From positions 100,934-164,933 of the forward strand of contig NZ_FOCX01000007.1 in assembly GCF_900110215.1 (NCBI RefSeq): a stretch of DNA of 64,000 bases, given 5' to 3'. This stretch comes from Halorientalis persicus (lineage in GTDB: Archaea > Halobacteriota > Halobacteria > Halobacteriales > Haloarculaceae). This document shows positions 1 to 8,683 of the stretch, in pieces. The translations under genes and the position numbers were made by a program. Under the pieces are notes generated by a model, which was not told the DNA's origin, ran no database searches, and was given only the letters and a program-made list of their open reading frames with translations. Each line of letters opens with the position of its first letter. Position 1 is the stretch's first letter.

Positions 1-725
1 GCGGCGACGGCGTCTACGAGATCGACCTCGATACCCTGGAGCGACTGGACCCGGATCTGGTCATCTCCCAGGGCATCTGTGACGTGTGTGCCGTCGACGA
101 GGTGCTGGTCCGGGACGCCGTCGAACGGCTCAATCTGGACGCCGCCGTGCTCACGACCGATCCCCACAGCCTGGACGACGTGTTCGCGGACATCCGCCGG
201 ATCGGGGACGCGACGGGGACGAGCGAGCGCGCCGCGGACCTCGTCGCGGACCTGCGCGAACGGGTCACGGCGGTCGAGCGAACGGCGGCGGCCGCCGAGG
301 ATCGCCCGCGTGTGGCGGTACTGGACTGGCTCGACCCCGTGATGGTCGCGGGCCACTGGGTCCCCGAGATGGTCGAACTGGCGGGCGGCGCGTACGGCAT
401 GGCCGACCCGGGCGCGCGGTCCGAGCCCCGGGAGTTCGACGAAGTTCGGGAGTACGACCCCGAGGTCCTCGTGGCCGCGCCATGCGGCTTCGAACTGGAC
501 CAGACCGAGCGCAATCGCGACGACCTGCTCGACCGCGAGGGGTGGAGCAAGCTGACCGCGGTGCAGAACGGGCAGGCCTTCGCGATGGACGGGCACCACT
601 ACGTGAACCGGCCCGGCCCGCGGCTGGTCGACACGCTCGAACACCTGGCGGCGTGCGTCCATCCGGGCCTGTTCGACGTGCCGCCGAGTTCCGTCGTCCG
701 ACCGTACCCGAACGCGCTGGCCTGA
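1..725 (+). CDS. Cobalamin-type ABC transporter substrate-binding protein (C-terminal part)
   Basis: The reading frame is open from the left edge to TGA at 723-725, giving about 240 visible residues. It matches the BtuF/FecB-like periplasmic-binding fold used for cobalamin or iron-chelate uptake: a domain with 'DLVISQGICDVCA', then a helix-rich linker, then the 'VLDWLDPVMVAGHWVPEM' segment and 'DAVQNGQAFAMDG'-like C-lobe motifs. The role would be to bind the corrinoid outside the membrane and hand it to a BtuCD-type permease. The start and any signal peptide lie outside the window. It is followed after one base by the JAMM gene, so the two may be co-transcribed. The exact ligand is inferred from the family. 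Confidence 0.75.
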   Translation, partial: GDGVYEIDLDTLERLDPDLVISQGICDVCAVDEVLVRDAVERLNLDAAVLTTDPHSLDDVFADIRRIGDATGTSERAADLVADLRERVTAVERTAAAAEDRPRVAVLDWLDPVMVAGHWVPEMVELAGGAYGMADPGARSEPREFDEVREYDPEVLVAAPCGFELDQTERNRDDLLDREGWSKLTAVQNGQAFAMDGHHYVNRPGPRLVDTLEHLAACVHPGLFDVPPSSVVRPYPNALA

Positions 726-726
726 G

Positions 727-1197
727 ATGCTCGAACTGACGCGCGCGGTGTACGACGACCTGATCGCTCACGCTCGCGAGAGTACGCCCGAGGAGTGCTG
801 TGGGGTGCTGGGGGGCGCACGCGAGGGCGACTGGAAGGAGCCCTCGGAACGAGCGAGCGGGCGCAGCGCGCCCGCGAGCACCGCCGACCGCTACCGGCGA
901 GCCGAAAACGTCGCCGCGGAGCCGCGGACGGCCTACGAACTCGATCCCGAAGAACAGCTGGCGCATATGCAGGCCATCGAGGACGCGGGGCGGGAGGTCG
1001 TCGGGTTCGCCCACTCGCATCCGGCGGGGCCGCCGGTACCGAGCCGGACGGACGAACGGCAGGCGACCTGGTCGGGCTACTCGTACGTCATCGTCGCACT
1101 GGGCGGGGCGGAACCGTTCGTGGGGTCCTGGCGCTGGACGGGGGAGACCTTCGAGCAAGAGACCGTGGCCGTTCAGAGCGCCGACAGCCCGACGTAG
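727..1197 (+). CDS. JAMM/MPN+ metalloprotease, desampylase-like
   Basis: This 156-residue protein has a single JAB1/MPN domain. The catalytic set is visible: an N-terminal Glu pair (E22/E23 in 'TPEECCGVLGG') and the JAMM motif H96-S-H98 ... S106 ... D109 ('HSHPAGPPVPSRTD') that binds the catalytic zinc. The closest described function is the haloarchaeal desampylase that removes ubiquitin-like SAMPs from lysines and from linear fusions. The UbaA E1-like gene is 430 bases downstream on the other strand, which supports a place in the SAMP pathway. The start ATG is one base after the upstream stop. Residues about 37-52 form a low-complexity Ser/Ala/Arg insert encoded by a GC hairpin. Confidence 0.82.
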   Translation: MLELTRAVYDDLIAHARESTPEECCGVLGGAREGDWKEPSERASGRSAPASTADRYRRAENVAAEPRTAYELDPEEQLAHMQAIEDAGREVVGFAHSHPAGPPVPSRTDERQATWSGYSYVIVALGGAEPFVGSWRWTGETFEQETVAVQSADSPT

Positions 1198-1541
1198 ACG
1201 TTCGTGACGACGATGAGGGTTCCCAGGCCCGTGACGGAGAGGATCCAGGAGCGCCACAGCGGCACCCGCTCGATGGTGTCGCGGTAGGTCAACAGCGTGA
1301 CGCCGACGATCAACGCGACGGCGGCCTTCATCGCGAGCATCAGCAAGGGGTGGTGGGCGAGCAACTGCCGCACGAAGGGGTTGGCTTCCATCCCGACGTC
1401 GCCGGTGAACGCCAGCGCGATCAGCGTCGAGACGGCGTCGCCGAAGCCCCAGACGAACACCAGGGCGAACACCGACTCGACGTAGCCGGGCTTTTCGAGG
1501 CCGAACGCCGGCAGTCCAGTTTCCAGTGATGAGATCGACAT
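1173..1541 (-). CDS. Small integral membrane protein (DUF5658-like)
   Basis: This 122-residue protein has three predicted membrane segments: about residues 20-45 ('VESVFALVFVWGFGDAVSTL'), 65-90 and 100-120. The 'GDAVSTL...EANPFVR' pattern resembles DUF5658-type small membrane proteins of unknown function. The ATG at 1541 is chosen over an in-frame ATG at 1604 because the extra 21 residues are Cys/Gly/Ser-rich and unlike a haloarchaeal N-terminus. Its 3' end overlaps the JAMM gene tail-to-tail by 25 bases. No function is proposed. Confidence 0.7.
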   Translation of the reverse strand: MSISSLETGLPAFGLEKPGYVESVFALVFVWGFGDAVSTLIALAFTGDVGMEANPFVRQLLAHHPLLMLAMKAAVALIVGVTLLTYRDTIERVPLWRSWILSVTGLGTLIVVTNVYVGLSAL

Positions 1542-1627
1542 CGAGAGGAGGCCACCTGACTGCCTACACGTTGGCGAAAATCCCCCATAAACATACGCGC
1601 CCAATTATAGAAAATGAAAGCAGCAGA

Positions 1628-2464
1628 TCAGTCCGCGCCGATGGCGCAGGTCTCGACGTACGCCACGTCCTGGACGGAGGAGATGGCGGGGTCGTCAGAA
1701 CAGACCGGGCAGTCGGGGGCGGGCTGGACCGGGATTTCCTCGAAGGTCATGTCCATGGCGTCGTAAAAGATCATCCGGCCGTCCAGCGTGTCGGCCTCGG
1801 GGGCGAGGCCCGCGTCCTGCAGGATCCACTTTACCGTTTCAGTCGCCTGGATGCAGCCCACGGTGCCCGGGAGGACGCCGAGGACGCCCGCCTCCGAGCA
1901 GTCGGGGATCTCCCCGGCCGGCGGTGCCTCGGGGAACAGACACCGGTAGCATGGCCGGCCCTCGGTGAAAGAGGTGATCTGGCCCTCGAAGCGGTAGATC
2001 GCGCCATGGGAGAAGGGGACGCCCGCGAGCGTGCAGGCGTCGTTGACGAGAAAGCGCGTCTCGAAGTTGTCGCTGCCGTCGACGACGAAGTCGTAGTCGG
2101 CGATCAACGCGTCGACGTTGTCGGCGGTCACGCGGGTCTCGTGAGCGTCGACGGTCACGTCAGGGTTGAGGTCGGCGACGAACTCGGCGGCGCTCTCGAC
2201 TTTCTGCCGGCCCACGTCGGCGTCGGCGTGGACGATCTGGCGCTGGAGATTGGAGCGTTCGACCACGTCGTCGTCGGCGATGCCCAGCCTACCGACGCCC
2301 GCGGCCGCCAGGTACTGGATGATCGGCGAGCCGAGGCCGCCGGCCCCGAGGACGAGTACGTCGGCGTCGAGGAGCGCTTTCTGGCCGTCCGGGCCCACGT
2401 CGTCCATGATGATGTGCCGGGAGTACCGGTCCAGTTGCGTGGGATCGAGATTGAGGTCGCTCAT
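1628..2464 (-). CDS. ubaA: UbaA: E1-like SAMP-activating / MoeB-ThiF family adenylyltransferase
   Basis: This is a 278-residue ThiF/MoeB-fold enzyme. It would adenylate the C-terminal glycine of ubiquitin-like SAMPs, both for protein conjugation and for sulfur transfer to molybdopterin and tRNA thiolation. Visible features are the ATP-binding 'GAGGLGSP' (residues 40-47), the 'RSNLQRQ' arginine-finger region (70-76), 'DGSDNFETR' (129-137), zinc cysteines C172/C175 paired with a second CxxC near 253, and the catalytic cysteine C189 in 'PDCSEAGVLG'. There is no rhodanese domain, as in other archaeal UbaA proteins. The neighbouring JAMM protease would act in the opposite direction on the same substrates. 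Confidence 0.88.
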   Translation of the reverse strand: MSDLNLDPTQLDRYSRHIIMDDVGPDGQKALLDADVLVLGAGGLGSPIIQYLAAAGVGRLGIADDDVVERSNLQRQIVHADADVGRQKVESAAEFVADLNPDVTVDAHETRVTADNVDALIADYDFVVDGSDNFETRFLVNDACTLAGVPFSHGAIYRFEGQITSFTEGRPCYRCLFPEAPPAGEIPDCSEAGVLGVLPGTVGCIQATETVKWILQDAGLAPEADTLDGRMIFYDAMDMTFEEIPVQPAPDCPVCSDDPAISSVQDVAYVETCAIGAD

Positions 2465-2521
2465 ATCCCGGTTTGGCGGGCGGGGCGGTTAAGCGTGCGG
2501 TCGAACCGGCGTTGGGGAGAA

Positions 2522-4024
2522 CTACAGGTCGTAGAGGTCGCCGAACTTCCCGCGGGCGTAGTCGACGAAGTAGTCCGCGGTGAACGCCTCGCCGGTCGCC
2601 TCCTCGATCAGGTCGTCGGTGGTGTACCGACAGCCGTGCCGGTGGACGTTCTCGGTGAGCCAGTCGTGGAGCCCCTGGAACTCGCCCGCACGGATGTCGT
2701 CGTCCAGGTTTCCGAGGTCGTCTTCTGCGGCCGCAAAGAGCTGCGCCGCCAGCACGCTCCCCAGCGAGTAGGTCGGGAAGTAGCCGAAGTTGCCGTGGGT
2801 CCAGTGGATGTCCTGCAGACAGCCCTCGGCGTCGGTGTCGGGCCGCACACCCAGATACTCGTCCATCTTGTCGTTCCAGACCTGCGGGATCTCCGCGACC
2901 TCCAGATCGCCCCGCACCAGATCGCGTTCGATCTCGAACCGGAGGATGATGTGGAGGTGGTAGGTGAGTTCGTCCGCCTCGACCCGGATCAGGTTGTCCG
3001 GGTAGATCTGGTTGGCCGCCTCGTACAGTTCGCGGGGGGACACGTCGCTCCCGAGGTGGTCGTTCACCGTGTCCCCGAACAGGTCCCAGAACGGCCGGGA
3101 GCGGCCGACGTGGTTCTCCCAGAGCCGGGACTGGGACTCGTGGACCGACAAGTCACGGGACTGGCCCAGCGGTGTCCCGTACTCGTCCTGTGGCAGACCG
3201 AGCGTGTAGGTGGCGTGGCCGAACTCGTGGATCGTCGAGCCCAGCGCGTCCAGGGGATCGTCCGGTTTGAACCGCGTCGTCACGCGGGCGTCGAACTGCG
3301 TCCCCATCGAGAAGGGGTGAGCGGCGGTGTCGAGTCGGCCCCGATCCCAGTCGTAGCCCAGCGTGTCCAGCGCGTCCCGGACGAGATCCTCCTGGGTCTC
3401 GTCGTCGTACGTGCCCTCGAAGGGATCGGCGAGGTCGGCGTCGCTGTCCTCGATGGCCTCGATCAGCGGTACCAGTTCCTCGCGCAGGCGTTCGAGGATG
3501 CGCTCGGCGGTGTCGATCCCGAGGTAGGGCTCGTACTCCTCGAACAGCACTTCGTAGGGGTCCCGGTCGGGGTCGATCTGGGCGGCGTACTCGCGTTTCA
3601 GTTCGACGATCCGTTCGAGCGTGGGCGCGAATTCGTCCCAGTCGTCCTCGGCCTTGGCCTGCTCCCACGTCGGAAGGGCGTTGGCGGTGGTCTCGGAGAT
3701 CTCCTCGACCAGATCGCCGTCGACGCGGGTCGCACGTTCGTGTTCGCGGCGGACCTCGCGGACGACGGCGGCCTGGTCGTCGTCCAGATCCTGGCCGTCC
3801 AGTGTGTCCAGATACTCGGCGAGGTCGTCGTCGGTAAGTAGTTCGTGGTGGAGCGCCGACAGCGCAGCGGTCTGCTGGGAGCGGGCGGGCGTCCCGCCCT
3901 CGGGCATCGTCACCTGCTGATCCCAGTTGAGGATACCGGCGGCGTTGCCGACGTTGGTCATCCGGCGGACGTGCTCCGTGAGGGACTCGTACGCGTCCGG
4001 ATGCTCGGCCTGATCCGTTGCCAT
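2522..4024 (-). CDS. Carboxypeptidase Taq family metallocarboxypeptidase (M32)
   Basis: This 500-residue M32 carboxypeptidase has the usual family length. The zinc motif HExxH appears as 'IHEFGHATY' near residue 266, with the following Glu in 'VHESQSRLWENHVGRS' as the third ligand region. 'NWDQQVTMPEGG' near the N-terminus is the conserved family substrate-gate signature. It would remove C-terminal amino acids from peptides in the cytoplasm, and no signal peptide is present. It follows ubaA on the same strand with a 57-base gap but has no known functional tie to it. Confidence 0.9.
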   Translation of the reverse strand: MATDQAEHPDAYESLTEHVRRMTNVGNAAGILNWDQQVTMPEGGTPARSQQTAALSALHHELLTDDDLAEYLDTLDGQDLDDDQAAVVREVRREHERATRVDGDLVEEISETTANALPTWEQAKAEDDWDEFAPTLERIVELKREYAAQIDPDRDPYEVLFEEYEPYLGIDTAERILERLREELVPLIEAIEDSDADLADPFEGTYDDETQEDLVRDALDTLGYDWDRGRLDTAAHPFSMGTQFDARVTTRFKPDDPLDALGSTIHEFGHATYTLGLPQDEYGTPLGQSRDLSVHESQSRLWENHVGRSRPFWDLFGDTVNDHLGSDVSPRELYEAANQIYPDNLIRVEADELTYHLHIILRFEIERDLVRGDLEVAEIPQVWNDKMDEYLGVRPDTDAEGCLQDIHWTHGNFGYFPTYSLGSVLAAQLFAAAEDDLGNLDDDIRAGEFQGLHDWLTENVHRHGCRYTTDDLIEEATGEAFTADYFVDYARGKFGDLYDL

Positions 4025-4193
4025 GCGCGGACCTTCGGCCGACGCGGCAAAAGGATTGGTTCCCCGGCAGTCACCCCCACACCAGTTCCAGAGTTGATAA
4101 TCGCGGCGTAACAGCTATTCAATGGGGTTCGTGAGATAGAGTGACAGGCCCGGTCGATGGAGTGTCGGCGGGACCCGGCCGCTGGGGACAACG

Positions 4194-5693
4194 ATGAAAA
4201 TCGACATCGACGCCTTGGAGGAACTGAATCTACTCACCCGTGACGGCACGGAGCGAGCCAACGGTGCGCTCACCGACATGACGGCGGCCAGTACCGCCAT
4301 CGGGACCACCAAGATTCTGCTGGTGAACCACGAGGACATCATCGAGCGGATCGACAGCGGCGGCTACGAGGTCGTGCGCTTCGACATCGAGGGGAAACTG
4401 TCCGGGACCGCCCTCCTCCTGTTCGACCGGCCGGCGACGGAGGCCGTCGTCGAGGCGCTGGTCCCCGGCGAGGCCGACGAGTCGATGGCCTCCGCGGGGC
4501 TCAAGGAGATGGCCAACATCATGATGGGATCGTTCACGACCGACTGGGGCGATCACCTGAGTGCCGGTCTCTCGATGACCGCGCCGACGTACCTCGACGA
4601 CCCGGACGCCGACGCGCTCCAGCTCGACCCCACCGGCCCCGAAACCGACAGCACGCTCGTCTTCCAGAGTTCGATCACCTGGCGGTCGGGCGAGGGCCGC
4701 ATCGACATCTACCTCGCGCCCGACCGGTCGGCGCTCGATCCCGTGTTCTCGGAAGCCGAGCGCGACGAGATCGCGGAGCGAGACGACGAACTCGACGGCC
4801 TGATCGCCCCCGACGAGGACGACGAACCGACCACCGCGGCCGCCGACACTGCGACGCCCGACCCCGCGGCCGCAGACACAACCACCGACGACGAGCGCGA
4901 GGACGGCGACCCCTTCGGCGGGAGCGCCGAGGGCGCGTTCGGCGCGAGCGACGACGCCGACGGCTTGGGTACCGACGACGCGACGAGTGACGGCCCGGGC
5001 TCGTTCGACCCCGGCGACGAGGACGACCTCTTCGGCTTCGAGGAGGGAGCCGAGGGGGCCGACGAGATCCCGCTGGAGAAGCTGTCGGTGTTCAGCGACC
5101 TGACCAAGGAGGGCACCGAGGCGGCGGCCGAACGCGTGACCCAGATGACCGGCATCGAGACCAGCACGGAGATCGCCGGAATCACGTTCACCCCCATCGA
5201 CGACATCGCCGCGCAACTGGAGGACGGCGACTACGTCGGCACGACCGTCGAGTTCGACGGGACACCCAGCGGGTCGCTGGTGATCCTCTTCGACGAGGAC
5301 TCCGCCGAGAACATCGCCGAGGAGATGCTGCCCGTCGATCCCGACGAGGACGGCCTCACCGGGATGCACGAGAGCGCCATCGAGGAACTGGGCAACATCA
5401 TGACCAGCGGCTTCATCGACGGCTGGGCCAACGTCCTCGAAACCGGCGTGGAACACACCCCGCCCGAGTACGTCGGCGACATGAACATGGCCTTCGTCGA
5501 GTTGATCACCGAGCAACTGGGCCCGTTCCAGACCCACGCGTTCACCATCGAGTCGACCCTCCAGACCGACGACGTGGAATTCACCTGTGAGATCCACGCC
5601 CTGCCCGACGAGGGCGACCTCAGCTCGGCGCTGAAGGCGCTCGCGGTCGACCGGAAAGACCAGACCGACGCCGATCCGAGCGACCTGTTCTAG
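4194..5693 (+). CDS. cheC: CheC-type chemotaxis phosphatase with two CheC domains
   Basis: This 499-residue protein has two CheC-like domains, about residues 1-185 and 285-480, joined by a roughly 100-residue Asp/Glu/Ala/Thr-rich linker. Each half has an ExxN phosphatase-type motif: 'LKEMANIM' near 105 and 'IEELGNIM' near 398. CheC proteins dephosphorylate CheY-P and, in archaea, form complexes with CheD. Ordinary CheC is about 200 residues, so this is a tandem fusion. No other chemotaxis or archaellum gene is in the window, making it an orphan. The ATG was chosen because the N-terminus 'MKIDIDALEELNLLTRDG' matches the start of a CheC domain. Confidence 0.82.
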   Translation: MKIDIDALEELNLLTRDGTERANGALTDMTAASTAIGTTKILLVNHEDIIERIDSGGYEVVRFDIEGKLSGTALLLFDRPATEAVVEALVPGEADESMASAGLKEMANIMMGSFTTDWGDHLSAGLSMTAPTYLDDPDADALQLDPTGPETDSTLVFQSSITWRSGEGRIDIYLAPDRSALDPVFSEAERDEIAERDDELDGLIAPDEDDEPTTAAADTATPDPAAADTTTDDEREDGDPFGGSAEGAFGASDDADGLGTDDATSDGPGSFDPGDEDDLFGFEEGAEGADEIPLEKLSVFSDLTKEGTEAAAERVTQMTGIETSTEIAGITFTPIDDIAAQLEDGDYVGTTVEFDGTPSGSLVILFDEDSAENIAEEMLPVDPDEDGLTGMHESAIEELGNIMTSGFIDGWANVLETGVEHTPPEYVGDMNMAFVELITEQLGPFQTHAFTIESTLQTDDVEFTCEIHALPDEGDLSSALKALAVDRKDQTDADPSDLF

Positions 5694-6391
5694 GCGTACC
5701 GCATCGTCGTCTCCGAGACCCACACCGACACCGTCGCCGTGTGTTCCTGATCGGCCAGCCGTACGGTCGCCTCGACGGCACGGGGTGTGACCTCGACGAT
5801 CCGCTCGAACGGCACCGACGGCTCCGAGACGACCTCGCCGTCGCGGTCACGTACCGTTGTCTGCTGGACGGAGACCGCCATCTCGCCGTTCTCGCGGGTG
5901 ATCCCGACGCTTGCCGCGGGGTCACCATCGATCCGCTCCTCGATCCGCTGGGCGACCGCGTCGGCTCCCACCGATGCACACTCGGTCGTCGCCCAGTCCT
6001 CGAAGGGCGTCGTCTCGTACACCGGTTCGCGCTCCGGTGGCTCGCCCTGCTCGATCTCGGTCCGGTTCGTGTGCCGCCACGCGGCGACGTACTTGACCGC
6101 GTGCTCGTCTTCGAGGTACTCCAGTTCGTCGTCCGCGACCGTTCGGTCGGCCGTGATCGGTTCGGCCCCACCGCGAACGGGGTCGGACGTATCCCGGCCG
6201 TCGGCGGTCCCCGTCTCACCATCTGTGTCATCGCCACCGGCCGCCTCGGTCGGATCGGGCGTCGATTCGGTCGCGGTCGGTGCGGCCGTCGCACCGTCGT
6301 CGGGTCGCGATCCCGGTTCGCTCACACAGCCGGTCAGGCCACCGAGACCGGCGAGCGCGAGCCCGCGGAGGAGGGGCCTGCGTCGCGTCAT
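5690..6391 (-). CDS. Secreted lipoprotein of unknown function
   Basis: This 233-residue protein begins with 'MTRRRPLLRGLALAGLGGLTGC', which combines a twin-arginine-like n-region with a lipobox (LTGC, Cys22). That predicts export and lipid anchoring on the outer face of the membrane. A Thr/Asp/Glu-rich linker (about 25-75) precedes a folded C-terminal domain of mixed strands and helices. I recognise no catalytic motif. The stop overlaps the end of the convergent cheC gene by four bases. Lipoprotein status is read directly from the sequence; the function is unknown. Confidence 0.75.
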   Translation of the reverse strand: MTRRRPLLRGLALAGLGGLTGCVSEPGSRPDDGATAAPTATESTPDPTEAAGGDDTDGETGTADGRDTSDPVRGGAEPITADRTVADDELEYLEDEHAVKYVAAWRHTNRTEIEQGEPPEREPVYETTPFEDWATTECASVGADAVAQRIEERIDGDPAASVGITRENGEMAVSVQQTTVRDRDGEVVSEPSVPFERIVEVTPRAVEATVRLADQEHTATVSVWVSETTMRYA

Positions 6392-6426
6392 TCGTTCGAA
6401 CGTCCGTGGCGACCCATAAGTGCTTT

Positions 6427-7524
6427 CTACCCCGTGAACGACTCGGCCAGCCGCCGGTAGATCCGTTCACAGCGCTCGATCACCGCGAGCGACGCGCTCT
6501 CGTTGGCGGTGTGAGCTTCACCGGGTTCGGCGATGCCACAGATCACGCAGTCGGTTCCTGCCTCGGACAGCCACCCGGCGTCGGTCGCGTGGGGCTTGAC
6601 GACGTGCTCCGGACTCGCCTCCTGTACGGCCTCGGCCGCATCGAGCACCGCGTCGGCGAAGTCGGCGTCGCCACAGGCCATCGGCGGGAGGTCCTGGTCG
6701 ACGGTCCACTCTACGCCCGGGACCTCCTCGACCCGCGAAAGCGGCGCGCGCTCGCCCGGGACCGTCCGCTCGTCCACGGTGAGTCCACAGCGCTCGGGGA
6801 GCACGTTCATCGCCGACCCGCCCTCGACCTCGGTGACGGCGACGCTCCCTCGCATCTCGTGGCCCAGCACCTCGGTCGACGGGAAGTCGAGGTCCCGGAC
6901 GATCCCCACGGCGTCGGTCGCCCGGTAGATGGCGTTCTCGCCCTGCTCGACCTCGCTGGCGTGGGCGGCCTCGCCGCTGGCCGTGATCGTACTCCCGCGC
7001 CGGCCCTTGTGGGCGACCGCCACGTCGGTCGTCTGCGGTCCGGAGTAGCCGGTCGACCCCTCCGTGACGACGGCGTAGTCGGGGCCGAAGCCGTCGTCGA
7101 TCGCCGCTCGCGCGCCGACGCCGCCGACCTCCTCGCCGACGAACGAGGCGACGACGAGTTCACAGGCCGGGTCCGCCTCAGCGAAGGCGACCATCGCCGC
7201 GGCGAGCGCCCCCTTCATGTCGGCGGTACCACGACCGTGGATGCGGCCGTCGCGTTCCTCGATCACGTACTCCCCGCTATCGGTGACCTGCGAGTCGTCC
7301 GGCGGCACCACGTCGTGGTGACCGACCAGCGCGAGCGTGGGCTCGCCCGAGCCCTTGCGAGCGAACACGTTACCGCCGCGGCCCTCGTCGGCCCCTGCCT
7401 CGTCGCGGCGAACCGCGGCGTCGGTGTGCTCGCGGAGCCAGTCCTCGACGTAGTCGCCGGCGGCGGCTTCCGAGTCGTGGCTCGGGATCGCGACCAGTTC
7501 CCGGGTCAACTCGATGGCGTTCAT
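6427..7524 (-). CDS. M20 family metallopeptidase (ArgE/DapE/LysK-like)
   Basis: This 365-residue zinc-dependent M20 peptidase/deacylase shows the first metal motif 'GHHDVVP' (about 70), the bridging Asp in 'GRGTADMKG', the catalytic Glu-Glu in 'FVGEEVGG', and a C-terminal 'GEAHTANE' histidine. Family members hydrolyse N-acyl amino acids or N-succinyl-diaminopimelate. The exact substrate cannot be read here, and no arginine or lysine biosynthetic gene is adjacent. ATG 7524 ('MNAIELTREL') is preferred to the in-frame ATG at 7581, whose extra 19 residues look noncoding. Confidence 0.83.
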   Translation of the reverse strand: MNAIELTRELVAIPSHDSEAAAGDYVEDWLREHTDAAVRRDEAGADEGRGGNVFARKGSGEPTLALVGHHDVVPPDDSQVTDSGEYVIEERDGRIHGRGTADMKGALAAAMVAFAEADPACELVVASFVGEEVGGVGARAAIDDGFGPDYAVVTEGSTGYSGPQTTDVAVAHKGRRGSTITASGEAAHASEVEQGENAIYRATDAVGIVRDLDFPSTEVLGHEMRGSVAVTEVEGGSAMNVLPERCGLTVDERTVPGERAPLSRVEEVPGVEWTVDQDLPPMACGDADFADAVLDAAEAVQEASPEHVVKPHATDAGWLSEAGTDCVICGIAEPGEAHTANESASLAVIERCERIYRRLAESFTG

Positions 7525-7614
7525 GTTCGGCGGTGTGGGCGGCCGGAGCATAAGCGCGGCGCGTGCCGACCCGTTTCCCAAGAGACAAGACGTTGTTCGT
7601 GGAACTGCGAGTGA

Positions 7615-8622
7615 ATGCCGTCATCGCCGGACCACGCGACCGACGAGACCCCACGGCTCGGGGCGTCGGTGCCGCCGCTCAGGGAGTGGGCGTCGACGTA
7701 CCTGATCGGGATCTTCATGGGGAGCGCCGACGCCGTCCCGGGCGTCTCGGGCGGGACGATCGCGCTGATCGTGGGGATCTACGAGCGACTCATCACCGCC
7801 ATCACCGCCGTCACGCCGCGGGCAGTGCTGGGCTTCCTGAAGGCTCTCACGCCCCTCGATGGGGGAGTTTCGGTCCGTCGGGCCGAGGCTATCTTCGACG
7901 ACGTGGACGGCTGGTTCCTCCTCACGCTGTTGCTCGGCATCCTGACGGCCGTGATTATCGTCACCCGGATCATCACCGTCCTGAACGAGAGCGCGCCGGT
8001 CGTCCTCTACGGCTTCTTCTTCGGGCTGATCGCCGCGTCGGCGGTCGTCCTGCTCCGTGCCATCTCGATCCGAACGGTGAGTGCCGGCGTCGCCGCCGTC
8101 GCGGGCTTCCTGCTGGCCTTCCTGATGTCCGGACAGGCCGAGGAGCTGTTCGGCGGGGGCCTCCCGCTGGTGTTCGTCGCTGGAACCCTCGCCGTGAGCG
8201 CGATGATCCTCCCCGGCCTCTCGGGCTCGTTGATCCTCGTCATTCTCGGCCAGCACGCCAGGTTGTCCGAGACGCTCTCGGAGTTCGTCGACGGGCTGGC
8301 CGCGCTGGCGACGGGCGGGTCCGTGGACGCCGTGACCGGGCCCGGGACGGTGGTCGTCACGTTCATCGCGGGCGGACTGATCGGGCTGTTCACGATCTCC
8401 CGGGCGGTCAGGTACGCGCTGAATCGCAACCGTGAGGTGACGCTGGCCTTCCTCGTCGCGCTCGTCGTCGGGGCGCTCCGGGCCCCCGTCGCGACGGTCC
8501 GCGGAGAAGTCGGGTTCTCCACGGAGACACTGGTCACCTTCCTCGGCGTCTCCGTCGTCGGCGCGGTGGTCGTCCTCGCGCTGGACTACTACGCCGCCGA
8601 CTTCGAGATCGAGGAGATCTAG
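7615..8622 (+). CDS. DUF368 polyprenyl-phosphate translocase (PopT-like)
   Basis: This 335-residue polytopic membrane protein has about eight hydrophobic segments. Two related motifs, 'AVPGVSGGT' (about residue 42) and 'ILPGLSGS' (about residue 200), show the inverted internal duplication typical of the DUF368 family. Bacterial members recycle undecaprenyl phosphate to the cytoplasmic leaflet. In an archaeon the likely cargo is dolichyl/polyprenyl phosphate for N-glycosylation, which is inference. It is divergent from the M20 gene with a 90-base gap between their starts. Confidence 0.85.
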   Translation: MPSSPDHATDETPRLGASVPPLREWASTYLIGIFMGSADAVPGVSGGTIALIVGIYERLITAITAVTPRAVLGFLKALTPLDGGVSVRRAEAIFDDVDGWFLLTLLLGILTAVIIVTRIITVLNESAPVVLYGFFFGLIAASAVVLLRAISIRTVSAGVAAVAGFLLAFLMSGQAEELFGGGLPLVFVAGTLAVSAMILPGLSGSLILVILGQHARLSETLSEFVDGLAALATGGSVDAVTGPGTVVVTFIAGGLIGLFTISRAVRYALNRNREVTLAFLVALVVGALRAPVATVRGEVGFSTETLVTFLGVSVVGAVVVLALDYYAADFEIEEI

Positions 8623-8653
8623 GCCGTCCCGCTCGGCCGACAGCATCACGACC

Positions 8654-8660
8654 CTTATGA
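8654..8660 (+). promoter_or_regulatory. TATA-like box for the PIN-ATPase gene
   Basis: CTTATGA lies 24-30 bases before the ATG at 8684, the spacing expected for a leaderless haloarchaeal transcript. It supports 8684 over the in-frame ATG at 8657, which overlaps the box. Confidence 0.6.
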
Positions 8661-8683
8661 GGCGAGCGGCACCTACTGTGAGT

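Noticed and set aside
1526..3841. 771-codon plus-strand open frame
   Set aside because: It runs opposite ubaA and the M32 carboxypeptidase, both with catalytic motifs. The translation is Val/Gly/Arg-rich shadow sequence.
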